From Pseudomonas iranensis (lineage in GTDB: Bacteria; Pseudomonadota; Gammaproteobacteria; Pseudomonadales; Pseudomonadaceae): DNA of 64,000 nucleotides. The notes under the pieces are model-generated. The model saw only the letters and a program-made list of their open reading frames with translations. It did not search any database and had not been told where the DNA came from. Positions 1 through 7,736 of the stretch are shown here, piece after piece (the first letter of the stretch is position 1; the number at the start of each line of letters is the position of its first letter). The position numbers were made by a program, and so were the translations under genes. The stretch is taken from positions 1,054,001 to 1,118,000 of the forward strand of contig NZ_CP077092.1 of the NCBI RefSeq assembly GCF_014268585.2. The letters are read 5' to 3'.

Positions 1-1
1 T

Positions 2-499
2 TGCGTGACGTTGGCCGGCGGCAAACTGACCACGTTTCGCCCGCAAGCGATCGAAGTGCTCAAGGCGTGTGCGGCGATGCTCGGGCGCTCTTTTGTCGAT
101 GACGGCGCGCCCGTGTTTGCCGCTGTGCCGCCGCTGACAATTGCGGGACTGAGCGCCAGTCAATGGCGACGCTTGGCCGGACGTCACGGTCGAGACCTGC
201 CTAGGCTGGCGCAATTGCTCGGCGAACTCGGTCTGGAAACGGTTGGCGCCAGCGATACGTTGTGGGCAGAACTGGCGTTCGCCTGCGAGGCGGAAATGAT
301 TCTGCGCCTGGATGATTTGCTGCTGCGCCGCACCCGTTTGGGCCTGTTGCTGCCGCGCGGTGGTGAAGATTATCTGCCTGCAATTCGCACGCTCTGCCAG
401 CTACGATTGGCCTGGGACGATGAGCGCTGGCTAGCGGAAATCCAGCGTTACCGTTTGCTGTGGCTGCGCGATCACGGCTTGCCGGAGATCACGCCATGA
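2..499 (+). CDS. glycerol-3-phosphate dehydrogenase-like flavoprotein, C-terminal part (5' cut by window edge)
   Basis: Only the last ~166 codons are inside the window; the frame is open from base 2. The first residues read [15 protein letters not shown], which resembles the end of the FAD domain in GlpD-type glycerol-3-phosphate dehydrogenases (TGGKLTTFR). It is followed by an alpha-helical C-terminal cap domain. Family members oxidise sn-glycerol 3-phosphate to dihydroxyacetone phosphate at the membrane and pass electrons to quinone. The stop overlaps the start of the downstream FGGY kinase (ATGA at 496-499), so the two are probably coupled. This pairing, away from a canonical glpFKD cluster, suggests a second glycerol- or polyol-phosphate route. 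The exact substrate cannot be told from this fragment. Confidence 0.75.
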   Translation, partial: CVTLAGGKLTTFRPQAIEVLKACAAMLGRSFVDDGAPVFAAVPPLTIAGLSASQWRRLAGRHGRDLPRLAQLLGELGLETVGASDTLWAELAFACEAEMILRLDDLLLRRTRLGLLLPRGGEDYLPAIRTLCQLRLAWDDERWLAEIQRYRLLWLRDHGLPEITP

Positions 500-2046
500 A
501 ATACCTGTTAGCGATCGACAACGGCACCCAGAGCGTGCGCGCGTTGCTCTTCGATCAGCAGGGCAATCTGCTCGGCAAAGGCAAAGTCGATCTGCAGGCG
601 TACTACTCGACGCAACCCGGTTGGGCTGAGCAGGAACCGGAGTATTACTGGGCGAAACTCGGCGAGGCCTGCCAGCAACTCTGGCAGCAAACCGGCATCG
701 ACCGTGCGCAGATTGCCGGCGTGTCGCTGACTACCCAGCGCGGCACCGTGATCAATGTCGACGCCAAGGGCAAACCGCTGCGCCCGGCGATTGTCTGGCT
801 CGATCAACGTCAGGCCGAGGTCGAGGGCGGCATCAAAGGGCCGTGGGGCTGGCTGTTCAAACTGGTCGGCGCCCAAGCGACGGTGGATTATTTCCGCGCC
901 CAGGCCGAGGCCAACTGGATCGCACGGCATCAGCCCGAAGTATGGGCGGCGACCGACAAGTTTTTGCTGCTCTCGGGCTTTCTGACTCATCGCTTGTGCG
1001 GGCGCTTCGTCGACTCCATCGGCTGTTGCGTCGGCTATCTGCCCTTCGACTTCAAACGGCTGAAATGGGCGGCGCCGCGCGACTGGAAATGGCAGGCACT
1101 GGCAGTGCGCCCCGAGCAGTTGCCGACCCTGCACAAACCCGGCGAAACCCTCGGCTACATCAGCGCCGAAGCCGCTCGGCACACAGGCATTCCCGAAGGC
1201 CTGCCGCTGATCGCGGCGGGCGCGGACAAGGCCTGCGAAGTGATCGGCTCCGGCGTGGTCGATGCGCGCACCGTGTGCCTGTCCTACGGCACCACCGCGA
1301 CCATCACCAGCACCCGCTCGCGCTACCTGGAAATCGTCCCGCTGATCCCGCCGTACCCCTCGGCCGTGCCCGATCAGTACAACTGCGAAGTGATGATCTA
1401 TCGCGGCTACTGGATGGTCAGCTGGTTCAAGAACGAATTCGGCCTGCGAGAGATGCAGCAGGCAAAAGAGCAGGGCATCGAGCCGGAGCAACTGTTCGAT
1501 GCACTGGTCAACGAAGTGCCCCCGGGTTCGATGGGTTTGATGCTGCAACCCTACTGGTCACCGGGCATCCGCGAACCGGGCGTGGAAGCCAAGGGCGCGA
1601 TGATCGGCTTCGGCGACGTACACACCCGCGCGCACATCTACCGGGCGATTCTCGAAGGCCTGGCCTACGCGCTGCGCCAGGGCATGGAGAACATCGAACG
1701 GCGCTCAAAAGTGTCGATCCAGCGCCTGCGCGTCGCCGGCGGCGGCTCACAAAGCGACGCCGCCATGCAACTGACCGCCAACATCTTCGGCCTGCCGGCA
1801 GAACGCCCGCATGTGTATGAAGCGTCCGGGTTGGGGGCGGCGATTTGCTGTGCGGTGGGGTTGGGGTTGCACAGGGATTTCCCATCGGCCATTGCGGCGA
1901 TGACTCGGGTTGGAGCGGTTTTCACACCGCAGCCTGAGGCGCAGAAGGTTTATGAGCAGTTGTACAGAGAGGTGTATTTGCGTATGTACCGGCAGCTCAA
2001 ACCGCTGTATCAAAGCATCCGCAGGATCACCGGGTATCCCGAATAG
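496..2046 (+). CDS. FGGY-family carbohydrate kinase
   Basis: 516 aa. The ATG at 496 overlaps the upstream stop; an in-frame start at 460 would lie inside the upstream gene and is less likely. The N-terminus has the FGGY phosphate-1 motif ([16 protein letters not shown], residues 5-20) and the substrate-side WLDQR motif. The C-terminal half has [20 protein letters not shown] and the adenosine motif VAGGGSQSD. Length fits the glycerol kinase/xylulokinase superfamily (~500 aa). These enzymes phosphorylate sugars or polyols with ATP. Coupling to a glycerol-3-phosphate dehydrogenase-like gene suggests the kinase product feeds that oxidase. The sequence is not a plain GlpK, so I give no symbol; glycerol, a tetritol or another polyol are possible substrates. 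Confidence 0.85.
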   Translation: MKYLLAIDNGTQSVRALLFDQQGNLLGKGKVDLQAYYSTQPGWAEQEPEYYWAKLGEACQQLWQQTGIDRAQIAGVSLTTQRGTVINVDAKGKPLRPAIVWLDQRQAEVEGGIKGPWGWLFKLVGAQATVDYFRAQAEANWIARHQPEVWAATDKFLLLSGFLTHRLCGRFVDSIGCCVGYLPFDFKRLKWAAPRDWKWQALAVRPEQLPTLHKPGETLGYISAEAARHTGIPEGLPLIAAGADKACEVIGSGVVDARTVCLSYGTTATITSTRSRYLEIVPLIPPYPSAVPDQYNCEVMIYRGYWMVSWFKNEFGLREMQQAKEQGIEPEQLFDALVNEVPPGSMGLMLQPYWSPGIREPGVEAKGAMIGFGDVHTRAHIYRAILEGLAYALRQGMENIERRSKVSIQRLRVAGGGSQSDAAMQLTANIFGLPAERPHVYEASGLGAAICCAVGLGLHRDFPSAIAAMTRVGAVFTPQPEAQKVYEQLYREVYLRMYRQLKPLYQSIRRITGYPE

Positions 2047-2060
2047 TCCGACACCATAGA

Positions 2061-2157
2061 CCCCTGTGGGAGCGAGCCTGCTCGCGAAGGCGGAGTGTCA
2101 GTCAATGATGATCTGAATGATCCACCGCTTTCGCGAGCAGGCTCGCTCCCACAGGGG
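2061..2157. repeat. REP doublet (inverted pair)
   Basis: Two REP units in inverted orientation: CCCCTGTGGGAGCGAGCC at the left is mirrored by GGCTCGCTCCCACAGGGG at the right, with GCGA/TCGC inner arms. This is the common fluorescens-group intergenic REP type and matches the units at 2951-3523 and 57704-57793. It lies 15 bp after the kinase stop, where such elements often act as transcript-end stabilisers. Confidence 0.9.
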
Positions 2158-2228
2158 TATTGCGGTGTGCCAGTGCCGACGATGCCGCTCGGCGGGCCTG
2201 ACTCCAATCAAACCTGAATATGCTAGTC

Positions 2229-2254
2229 TGCAATCAATGATTTCATTGATTGCA
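2229..2254. promoter_or_regulatory. palindromic operator of the fitAB-type operon
   Basis: A perfect 12-bp inverted repeat, TGCAATCAATGA-TT-TCATTGATTGCA, ends just before the ribosome-binding site (AGGAGGG, 2254-2260) of the antitoxin gene. A TATGCT at 2219-2224 could be the -10 box. Ribbon-helix-helix antitoxins of this family bind inverted repeats upstream of their own gene, so this is the expected autoregulatory site. The role is inferred; the palindrome is seen directly. Confidence 0.75.
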
Positions 2255-2264
2255 GGAGGGCGAC

Positions 2265-2510
2265 ATGGCTAGCATCACCATTCGAAACCTTGACGAGAAG
2301 CTCAAGGAGCAGTTGCGCATTACCGCTGCACACAACGGACATTCCATGGAAGAAGAGGCTCGGCTGATTCTGGGCCGAGCGCTCACCACGGTTGATCGTG
2401 CCGGAGGGCTCGGCAGTCGGATTCACCAGCGTTTCAGCGCCGAGGGCGGAGCCGAGCTTGATCTGCCTGCGCGTGCAGAAAAACCGCTCGGGGTGGATTT
2501 TTCTGAATGA
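2265..2510 (+). CDS. FitA-like ribbon-helix-helix antitoxin
   Basis: 81 aa. The start at ATG 2265 is preceded by AGGAGGG. The N-terminal MASITIRNLDEKLKEQLR, followed by a helix with HSMEEEAR, is the Arc/MetJ-type ribbon-helix-helix DNA-binding fold of FitA/VapB antitoxins. The C-terminal tail (LDLPARAEKPLGVDFSE) is of the kind that wraps the toxin active site. It overlaps the PIN toxin start by ATGA (2507-2510), the usual coupled toxin-antitoxin layout. The palindrome at 2229-2254 is its likely operator. Family membership is clear; biological activity is inferred. Confidence 0.88.
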   Translation: MASITIRNLDEKLKEQLRITAAHNGHSMEEEARLILGRALTTVDRAGGLGSRIHQRFSAEGGAELDLPARAEKPLGVDFSE

Positions 2511-2926
2511 TAGTGCTCGATACCAACGTTCTATCCGAATTCATGCGCATCGAACCCGAGGCTCAAGTGTTGGCTTGGGTGGATGCGCAACCAGCCATGG
2601 ACCTGGCCATCAGCGCAATCACCGTGGCGGAGATACTGCACGGCATCGCTCGATTACCTTCCGGCAAGCGCAAACAAAAACTCCAGGCCCACGCTTTGGC
2701 AATGTTTGAAGAGGATTTTGTCGGGCGGATTTTGCCGTTTGATGCCCACGCAGCCGTCGAGTACGCGACGCTGGTAGCCGATGCAGAGGCGAAGGGGCGG
2801 GGGATTGCGATGGCCGATGCGCAAATCGCAGCGATCAGCCGAAATCGTGGAGCCGCGATTGCTACACGTAATGTCCGGGATTTCGAGTTTTCCGGGATTG
2901 AAGTGATCGATCCGTGGCAGGTCTGA
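2507..2926 (+). CDS. FitB/VapC-like PIN-domain toxin (ribonuclease)
   Basis: 139 aa PIN-domain protein of the VapC/FitB family. Visible acidic metal-binding residues are D5 (VLDTNVLSE), E42 (TVAEILHG) and D104 (AMADAQIAA), with the C-terminal motif ATRNVRDF. At the fourth acidic position this protein has N122, with D125 nearby. Such toxins are Mg-dependent ribonucleases held inactive by the cognate antitoxin. The gene overlaps the antitoxin by 4 bp, so the two are translated together. The module sits between two REP clusters, which suggests a small transferable insertion in an otherwise core region. Confidence 0.9.
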   Translation: MIVLDTNVLSEFMRIEPEAQVLAWVDAQPAMDLAISAITVAEILHGIARLPSGKRKQKLQAHALAMFEEDFVGRILPFDAHAAVEYATLVADAEAKGRGIAMADAQIAAISRNRGAAIATRNVRDFEFSGIEVIDPWQV

Positions 2927-2950
2927 AAATCTGCTCTGTCATTCAAACCG

Positions 2951-3523
2951 CATTCGCGAGCAGGCTCGCTCCCACAAGGTTTTGCGGTGTGCTCAAAATC
3001 CGGTGAGTCACACAAATCCAAATGTGGGAGCGAGCTTGCTCGCGAAGGCGCAGTGTCAGGCAACTTTGATTTGATTGACCCACCGCCATCGCGGGCAAGC
3101 CCGCTCCCACAGGGGTATTGCGGTGTGCTCAAAATCCAGCGAGCCACACAAATCCAAATGTGGGAGCGAGCCTGCTCGCGAATGCGCAGTGTCAGGCAAT
3201 GTTGATTTGACTGACCCACCGCAATCGCGAGCAGGCCCGCTCCCACAGGGGTATTGCGGTGTGCTCAAAATCCAGCGAGCCACACAAATCCAATGTGGGA
3301 GCGAGCCAACTCGCGAAGGCGCAGTGTCAGGCAATGTTGATTTGACTGACCCACCGCCATCGCGGGCAAGCCCGCTCCCACAGGGGTATTGCGGTGTGCT
3401 CAAAATCCAGCGAGCCACACAAATCCAATGTGGGAGCGAGCCTGCTCGCGAAGGCGCAGTGTCAGGCGACGTTGGTTAGGCTGACCTGACCCACCGCCAT
3501 CGCGGGCAAGCCCGCTCCCACAG
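2951..3523. repeat. tandem array of ~135-bp REP-doublet units
   Basis: An initial REP half (2951-2978) is followed by four tandem units. The recurring start TGTGGGAGCGAG lies at 3023, 3159, 3294 and 3429, giving periods of 136, 135 and 135 bp. Each unit holds a GCGAGCNNGCTCGC-type REP, a ~40-bp spacer with CAGTGTCAGGCAA and CTGACCCACCGCCATCGCG, an inverted REP mostly of the GCGGGCAAGCCCGC type, and a connector ending CAGCGAGCCACACAAATCC. This is a BIME-like array filling the gap between the PIN toxin and the chemoreceptor gene. No coding potential is supported. Confidence 0.93.
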
Positions 3524-3564
3524 TTATCGAGGTGAACACATCAACAGTGCTCGACCACGAAAAC

Positions 3565-3590
3565 CTGTGGGAGCGGGCTTGCCCGCGATT
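3565..3590. repeat. single REP element
   Basis: CTGTGGGAGCGGGCTTGCCC followed by GCGATT is one isolated REP unit of the GCGGGC flavour, 42 bp beyond the tandem array and about 30 bp from the end of the convergent chemoreceptor gene. Confidence 0.8.
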
Positions 3591-3618
3591 CGGTTTCAGC
3601 CTCAGCGCAAAACGAACG

Positions 3619-5538
3619 TCATACGCGGAAGTGGCTGACCATCTGCTGCAACTGACCACCCAACCGCGCCAGTTCAACACTCGACGCTGCCGTCTCATCA
3701 CTCGCTGCGGCCGTCTGTTCGGACACGTCACGGACGTTGATGATGCTGCGGCTGATCTCTTCGGCCACGGCGCTTTGCTGTTCGGCAGCGGCGGCGATCT
3801 GCTGGTTCATCGACTGGATGTTCGACACCGTGCGGGTGATGTTTTCCAGCGAGGCGCCGGCCTTGCGCGTCAGGGCGACGCTGCTGTCGGTTAGCGCGCG
3901 GCTGTTGTTCATCACTGCAGAAACCTGCTGGGTGCCGTTCTGCAGACCGGCGACCAGACCTTCGATTTCCTCGGTGGATTTCTGCGTGCGTTGAGCCAAA
4001 CCGCGCACCTCATCGGCCACCACGGCAAAACCACGCCCGGCTTCACCGGCACGTGCCGCCTCGATCGCGGCGTTGAGCGCGAGCAGGTTGGTCTGTTCGG
4101 CAACAGCCTTGATCACGTCCATCACGCTGCCAATCTTGTCGCTTTCCTGTTGCAGCACGCTCATCGCTTCGGTCGAGCGCACCACTTCGCTGGCCAGACG
4201 CTCGATCTGCGCAATCGCTTCATTCACAACCTTGTCGCCTTCACGGGCTTCGCCGTCCGCAGCGGCAGCGGCTTGCGACGCTTCCTCGGCATTGCGCGCA
4301 ACTTCCTGCACCGTGGCAGTCATTTCGTGCATGGCCGTGGCGACCTGATCGGTCTCGACTTTCTGGCTGTTCACACCGGCGCTGGTCTGCTCGGTCACGG
4401 CCGACAACTCTTCAGCGGCGCTGGCGATCTGAGTGACGCCGTCGCGGATGCCACTGATCAAATCACGCAGGGTCACGCCCATGCGCGCAATGCCTTGCTG
4501 CAACACGCCGAGTTCATCGCGACGGGTAACGGTGACATTCTGGGTCAGGTCGCCGCTGGCGATGCGCTCAACCACGGCCAGGGTTTCCTGCAACGGCCGG
4601 GTGATCTGACGGGTGATGATTACGGCAGCAATCACGCCAACCAGCAGCGCCAGCAACGTGCTGATCAACTGAAAGGTGCGCGCCTGAGCGCTTTCAGCAT
4701 CACGGCGATCGAGCTGGATCTGGTACAGCTGCTCGCTCAGGGCGACGATGGTGGTGCCCTGATCGGTCATTTCCTTACGCGCCTGCACGGCCTCGGTGTT
4801 GGCGTTCTTGTACGCCATCAACGCGCTGCGATAGCTGGTCAGCGCGGTTTCCAATTGGCGCAAGGCATCCTGCTGAGTCGCGGCAAATTGCGCATTCAGC
4901 GGTTTGAGGCTGGCGATGGCCGCGTCGATCTGGCCGACGGCTTTCTGCTCGGTCTCGGCGTTGCTGGTCGCGGTGTAACCACGCACTTCATAGCGCGCGA
5001 GGATGAACGCTTCCTTGGCCGCAGTAACCGCCTGGAACTGCTCGAAACGCTGATCGCTCAACTCCGACTGCTGCACGCGCTGGCTGATCGATTCGATCAG
5101 GTTGTAGGCGTTCTGGGCGTTGACGCTCATGGTGTCGCGCGCGCTGTTGCCGGTGCGATAGGCGTTGCGCATTTTGTTCAGCGAGGTCTGGTATTCAGCG
5201 ATGGTCGCGGCTTGCTGCTTGAGCAGTTTGACGTTCTCCGGACTCTTGAATTTGCTGATCAACGCCTGCTGCTGAGCGGCGAAACTTTCCAGGGTGGTCT
5301 GCACATTCTGCGCGGCGGTTTCGTCGCCATTGGTCAGCATGTACTGCAGGCGCACCACGCGCAGTTTGGTCAGGCCAGCGTTGAGCTGGGTAATGTCGCT
5401 CATCCAGTTGCTGCGGTCGATCAGGCCGCCGAGGCTGGTCCAGCCGGTCAGCGCCAGAATGCAGGTCAGGGCCAGCACCAGGCCGAAGCCCAGGCCGAGT
5501 TTCATGTTCACGCTGATGTTACCGAACCAGCTATTCAT
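3619..5538 (-). CDS. methyl-accepting chemotaxis protein with long helical periplasmic domain
   Basis: 639 aa. The start at 5538 has GGAGG a few bases upstream; the longer open frame to 5766 lacks such a site and overlaps the acetyltransferase gene. The N-terminus [22 protein letters not shown] leads into transmembrane helix 1 (about 10-32). A ~260-residue all-helical periplasmic domain follows, then a second membrane segment ([21 protein letters not shown]), a HAMP domain ([20 protein letters not shown]) and the signalling tip [19 protein letters not shown] with [10 protein letters not shown]. The N-terminus and domain length resemble McpS-type (helical bimodular) receptors that bind TCA-cycle acids, but the ligand cannot be assigned from sequence. 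A sigma-28-like -10 (GCCGATAC) lies upstream on the minus strand at 5629-5636, with a poor -35. Confidence 0.93.
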   Translation of the reverse strand: MNSWFGNISVNMKLGLGFGLVLALTCILALTGWTSLGGLIDRSNWMSDITQLNAGLTKLRVVRLQYMLTNGDETAAQNVQTTLESFAAQQQALISKFKSPENVKLLKQQAATIAEYQTSLNKMRNAYRTGNSARDTMSVNAQNAYNLIESISQRVQQSELSDQRFEQFQAVTAAKEAFILARYEVRGYTATSNAETEQKAVGQIDAAIASLKPLNAQFAATQQDALRQLETALTSYRSALMAYKNANTEAVQARKEMTDQGTTIVALSEQLYQIQLDRRDAESAQARTFQLISTLLALLVGVIAAVIITRQITRPLQETLAVVERIASGDLTQNVTVTRRDELGVLQQGIARMGVTLRDLISGIRDGVTQIASAAEELSAVTEQTSAGVNSQKVETDQVATAMHEMTATVQEVARNAEEASQAAAAADGEAREGDKVVNEAIAQIERLASEVVRSTEAMSVLQQESDKIGSVMDVIKAVAEQTNLLALNAAIEAARAGEAGRGFAVVADEVRGLAQRTQKSTEEIEGLVAGLQNGTQQVSAVMNNSRALTDSSVALTRKAGASLENITRTVSNIQSMNQQIAAAAEQQSAVAEEISRSIINVRDVSEQTAAASDETAASSVELARLGGQLQQMVSHFRV

Positions 5539-5684
5539 GCAAATCCTCCAGAAACGTTGGGTTTCTTGGTCGTCAGTTAAGCTGGAAGATTGTTGTTCTT
5601 TTGAGCCAGCAAGGGTGTTAGCAGGTCTGTATCGGCCGCAAACCCGAGAGCTGAAAGGATTTTTGTCTGACAGGTTTCGTGCGC

Positions 5685-6272
5685 TCAACCCAGGCGCCGC
5701 GACCAACGCTGATCCGGCGCCTCGAACCCGGGATTGACCAACGCCGTCAGCACATGGTCCTGCCAACGCCCGGCGATATTCAGATACGCCTTCGCATACC
5801 CCTCCCGCTCAAAACCCAAGCGCTCAAGCAAACGCGCACTGCACTCATTGCCCGGAATGTAATTGGCCATGATCCGATGCAGATTCTGCACATCGAACAT
5901 ATAACCAATCCCCGCCTCCAGCCCCTCCTTCATCAAACCTTGCCCCTGATGCGCCTCATCAATGTGATAACCCAAATAACACGCCTGAAACGCCCCACGA
6001 ATAATCCCGCTGAAATTGCACGCCCCAATCATCTGCTGACCGTCCGGCGACAGCAGCGCGAAATGCATGGCTAACCCAGCTTCGAAGGCACTGGCCTGGA
6101 TCTCCAAGCGACGGCGGATGTTGGCGGTGGAGAAATAGTCGGTGGTGCGGATGGGTGACCACGGGGCCAGGTGGCGGAGGTTGCGCTGGTAGAACGCGCT
6201 TTCGAGCTCGGCTTGATCGGGGGAGAGGATGGCCAGCGTGAGGCGCGGGCAGGGCAGGGATAACAGCGGCAT
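5685..6272 (-). CDS. GNAT acetyltransferase, RimJ/RimL type
   Basis: 195 aa. The start at 6272 has AAGGAG upstream; an upstream in-frame ATG at 6314 has no ribosome-binding site. The protein has the layout of RimJ/RimL N-acetyltransferases: an N-terminal strand ([21 protein letters not shown]), core strand IGACNFSGI, acetyl-CoA-binding motif A around [17 protein letters not shown], and late motifs [20 protein letters not shown] and [22 protein letters not shown]. Close relatives act on the N-terminal alanine of ribosomal proteins (S5 for RimJ) or on small substrates. RimJ is the best guess from the closing segment, but substrate identity is inference. Confidence 0.85.
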   Translation of the reverse strand: MPLLSLPCPRLTLAILSPDQAELESAFYQRNLRHLAPWSPIRTTDYFSTANIRRRLEIQASAFEAGLAMHFALLSPDGQQMIGACNFSGIIRGAFQACYLGYHIDEAHQGQGLMKEGLEAGIGYMFDVQNLHRIMANYIPGNECSARLLERLGFEREGYAKAYLNIAGRWQDHVLTALVNPGFEAPDQRWSRRLG

Positions 6273-6350
6273 CGAGCGCTCCTTGGCGAGGGATCTGCTG
6301 GCAGAGTCGCGCATATGCTGGGGAGCGGCAAGATATGGAGAAGCCGATGC

Positions 6351-6377
6351 GAAAAAAAGCCCGCTAGGAGCGCGGGC
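6351..6377 (-). terminator. orphan rho-independent terminator
   Basis: On the minus strand GCCCGC-loop-GCGGGC is followed by TTTTTTT (plus-strand AAAAAAA at 6352-6358). It would stop transcription entering from the right. No intact minus-strand gene ends here, so it may have served the lost gene represented by the integrase relic, or it shields the acetyltransferase gene from ssrA read-through. Confidence 0.7.
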
Positions 6378-6539
6378 GAACCGTAGTTTCTTGAATGAGC
6401 GGGGGGATTTTATCGGTTTGAGGGGCGGGGGGCGGTGAAGAAAAATTCATCGTGCTGGGCGGTGGGCTCGACGTGTTTGTTGACGGGAATATACCAATCA
6501 CCAGATGCGATGAAGCCCGCATTGGGCGGGCTCTGTCGT

Positions 6540-6622
6540 TGAGGGTCGATGGGCCTCGAACCGTTGGTTCGGACTCGTAACTGAAGGCCGTCGCCGCCGG
6601 TCAATATGTATTCCGAAATTTA
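6540..6622 (-). pseudogene. integrase N-terminal fragment (P4-type tyrosine recombinase relic)
   Basis: Reading the minus strand from a stop at 6620-6622, the frame gives ISEYILTGGDGLQLRVRTNG followed by SR. The block LTGGDGLQLRVRxNGS resembles the start of the N-terminal domain of P4-family phage/island integrases (typically YKLTDGDGLYLxVxPxGSKLW). The similarity stops right after NGSR, and the remaining open frame down to 6410 is unlike an integrase. Only about 20 residues survive, so this is a relic, not a gene. Its place beside the 3' end of ssrA, a classic integration target, supports the reading. The call rests on my recognition of the motif alone. Confidence 0.5.
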
Positions 6623-6732
6623 TCAGTCAGTGGGCTTGGAATACGCCTTGGAATACATTTCAAAATGGATCTGCCTGAAACGCTGTGGAGCCCAATAGCC
6701 CTGAAACCCCCGTATTTACTGGATTTCAGGCA

Positions 6733-6759
6733 CAAAAAAAGACGTCCGTGGACGTCTTT
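6733..6759 (-). terminator. ssrA terminator
   Basis: A perfect 10-bp stem, AAAGACGTCC/GGACGTCTTT with loop GT (6738-6759), is followed on the minus strand by a run of T (plus-strand A run, 6734-6740). It lies 11 bp beyond the CCA end of tmRNA. Confidence 0.9.
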
Positions 6760-6770
6760 AGATGATGAAG

Positions 6771-7159
6771 TGGTGGAGCCGGGGGGATTTGAACCCCCGT
6801 CCGCCAGTACTCCGCTGTCGGTACTACATGCGTAGCCGTGTCTATTAAGTTAACCCTCAGCGACCCGACGGGCAGGGTGCTTTGGGCGAGTTGTGTAAGT
6901 TTTAGCCGCTTCGTCCACAACGTACTGCACGGCGATTCTGTTCTATATGACAATCATTTCGGGTTTACAGACATCCCCTGATGATTGCTGGACCCGAAGG
7001 TACCAGGAGCATTGTCAGCTGCAATTAAGCAGCGAGAGCAACACCGTATTGGTCGTCATTGGCAACTATAAGTAGTTGCAACAGTGGATTTACGACTTCT
7101 GTTACCAAGTCGGCATGCACCTAGAGTTTCGCAACCGGCGTCGAATCCTAAACGGCCCC
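6771..7159 (-). ncRNA. ssrA: transfer-messenger RNA (tmRNA)
   Basis: 389 nt on the minus strand. The 5' end is GGGGCCGTTTAGGATTCGAC and the 3' end GGTTCAAATCCCCCCGGCTC plus CACCA; together these form the tRNA-Ala-like half, with the TTCAAAT T-loop and encoded CCA. The tag frame (7063 down to 7025) reads ANDDQYGVALAA then TAA, a typical Pseudomonas degradation tag ending ALAA. tmRNA with SmpB (gene at 16894-17376) rescues stalled ribosomes and marks the nascent peptide for proteolysis. A promoter and a terminator flank it. Confidence 0.97.
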
Positions 7160-7202
7160 GAACTCATTGCCCGGTGAATCTGTTCGGGCAACAAGCGTGC
7201 AC

Positions 7203-7231
7203 AGTGTACGTCAAAACGCTTGGCAGGCCAA
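7203..7231 (-). promoter_or_regulatory. probable sigma-70 promoter of ssrA
   Basis: Reading the minus strand, TTGGCC (7231-7226), a 17-bp spacer, and TACACT (7208-7203), followed by ~40 nt of leader before the mature tmRNA 5' end at 7159. Four of six bases match in each hexamer. The -35 box lies within the terminator stem of the upstream small gene (7223-7248). Confidence 0.5.
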
Positions 7232-7248
7232 CCCGAAGGTTGGCCTGC
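7223..7248 (-). terminator. terminator-like hairpin after the small exported-protein gene
   Basis: An 11-bp perfect stem GCAGGCCAACC/GGTTGGCCTGC closed by a TTCG tetraloop (minus-strand sense) lies 6 bp after the stop of the gene at 7255-7530. The following T tract is short (GCGTTTT), so termination strength is uncertain. Confidence 0.6.
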
Positions 7249-7254
7249 GCGACA

Positions 7255-7530
7255 TCAGTTACGCGTCGGGTTACGGATCTGCATCTTGCTGATGATGCCG
7301 TTGGTAACCTCGATGCATTCCTTGTCGTTGCCGGACGCCTGGGCCGCAGTGGCTTTTTCCTGTGCTTCCTTGATGTTATTCATGGAGCTTTCAGGAAGGG
7401 ACGGCTGGCTGGTGACGAAGTCTTTGATGCTTTGAAGATTCCCGGCACAAAGGTCTTTGTCGGCCGCGAACACCGGCGAGGCCAGAAGTGCACCAGTGAT
7501 AAACAATCCAGCAATTGCAGAATGCTTCAT
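7255..7530 (-). CDS. small exported protein with one cysteine pair (paralogue A)
   Basis: 91 aa, start ATG at 7530 behind AAGGAG. An N-terminal signal peptide (MKHSAIAGLFITGALLASPVFA, cleavage after AFA-like VFA) leaves a mature chain of ~69 residues. That chain is mainly helical and has two cysteines (DLCAGNLQ and DKECIEVTN) that could form a disulfide in the periplasm. It is a diverged tandem copy of the next gene (7737-8018): both have DLC.NLQ near the mature N-terminus, a KA-rich middle, and a second cysteine in a (D/E)C(I/L) segment. I recognise no named family; the function is unknown. Confidence 0.8.
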   Translation of the reverse strand: MKHSAIAGLFITGALLASPVFAADKDLCAGNLQSIKDFVTSQPSLPESSMNNIKEAQEKATAAQASGNDKECIEVTNGIISKMQIRNPTRN

Positions 7531-7736
7531 GGGTATCTCCTTGAACGATGGGGGCTCGGTGCTGCCGGACGGTCTGGCCGCGATGCCGAGGTCAAGACAA
7601 GCGAGGTCAGTATAGGACCTGTCTGGTTGACCGCTTCGCTGCGCAGGAATTCGGTTTTATTTGCAACGAATGTCAAATGGCCAGATCGGTCGACCAGGTG
7701 CCGATGCAGCCGACCTGTAAGAGGTCGGCGCATGAA

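Larger units (their letters stand above)
6273..6770. other. intergenic stretch between the acetyltransferase and ssrA; relic DNA, no intact gene
   Basis: About 500 bp without a complete gene. It holds a strong hairpin-plus-T-tract on the minus strand (6351-6377), a second stem AGCCCGC/GCGGGCT (6514-6532), an integrase-like peptide relic (about 6540-6622), two direct copies of CTTGGAATAC (6635-6644 and 6647-6656), and the ssrA terminator. The mix looks like the worn remains of an element once inserted at the 3' end of ssrA. Confidence 0.6.

Noticed and set aside
2951..3523. Regular ~135-bp spacing resembling a CRISPR-like array, and several short open frames across it
   Set aside because: Units are palindromic REP doublets whose connectors are also conserved, so there are no unique spacers and no cas genes. 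The open frames are a by-product of the repeat period and have no ribosome-binding sites.
3991..5580. Plus-strand 529-codon frame opposite the chemoreceptor
   Set aside because: Low-complexity GC-rich antisense shadow; the minus-strand frame encodes clear HAMP and signalling domains.
5539..5766. N-terminal extension of the first chemoreceptor
   Set aside because: The extension overlaps the acetyltransferase gene and would put 76 unrelated residues before a typical receptor N-terminus that has its own GGAGG site.
6410..6604. 64-codon open frame as a real gene
   Set aside because: It starts at a weak TTG with no Shine-Dalgarno; only its first ~15 residues resemble an integrase and the rest matches nothing, so it is treated as part of a relic.
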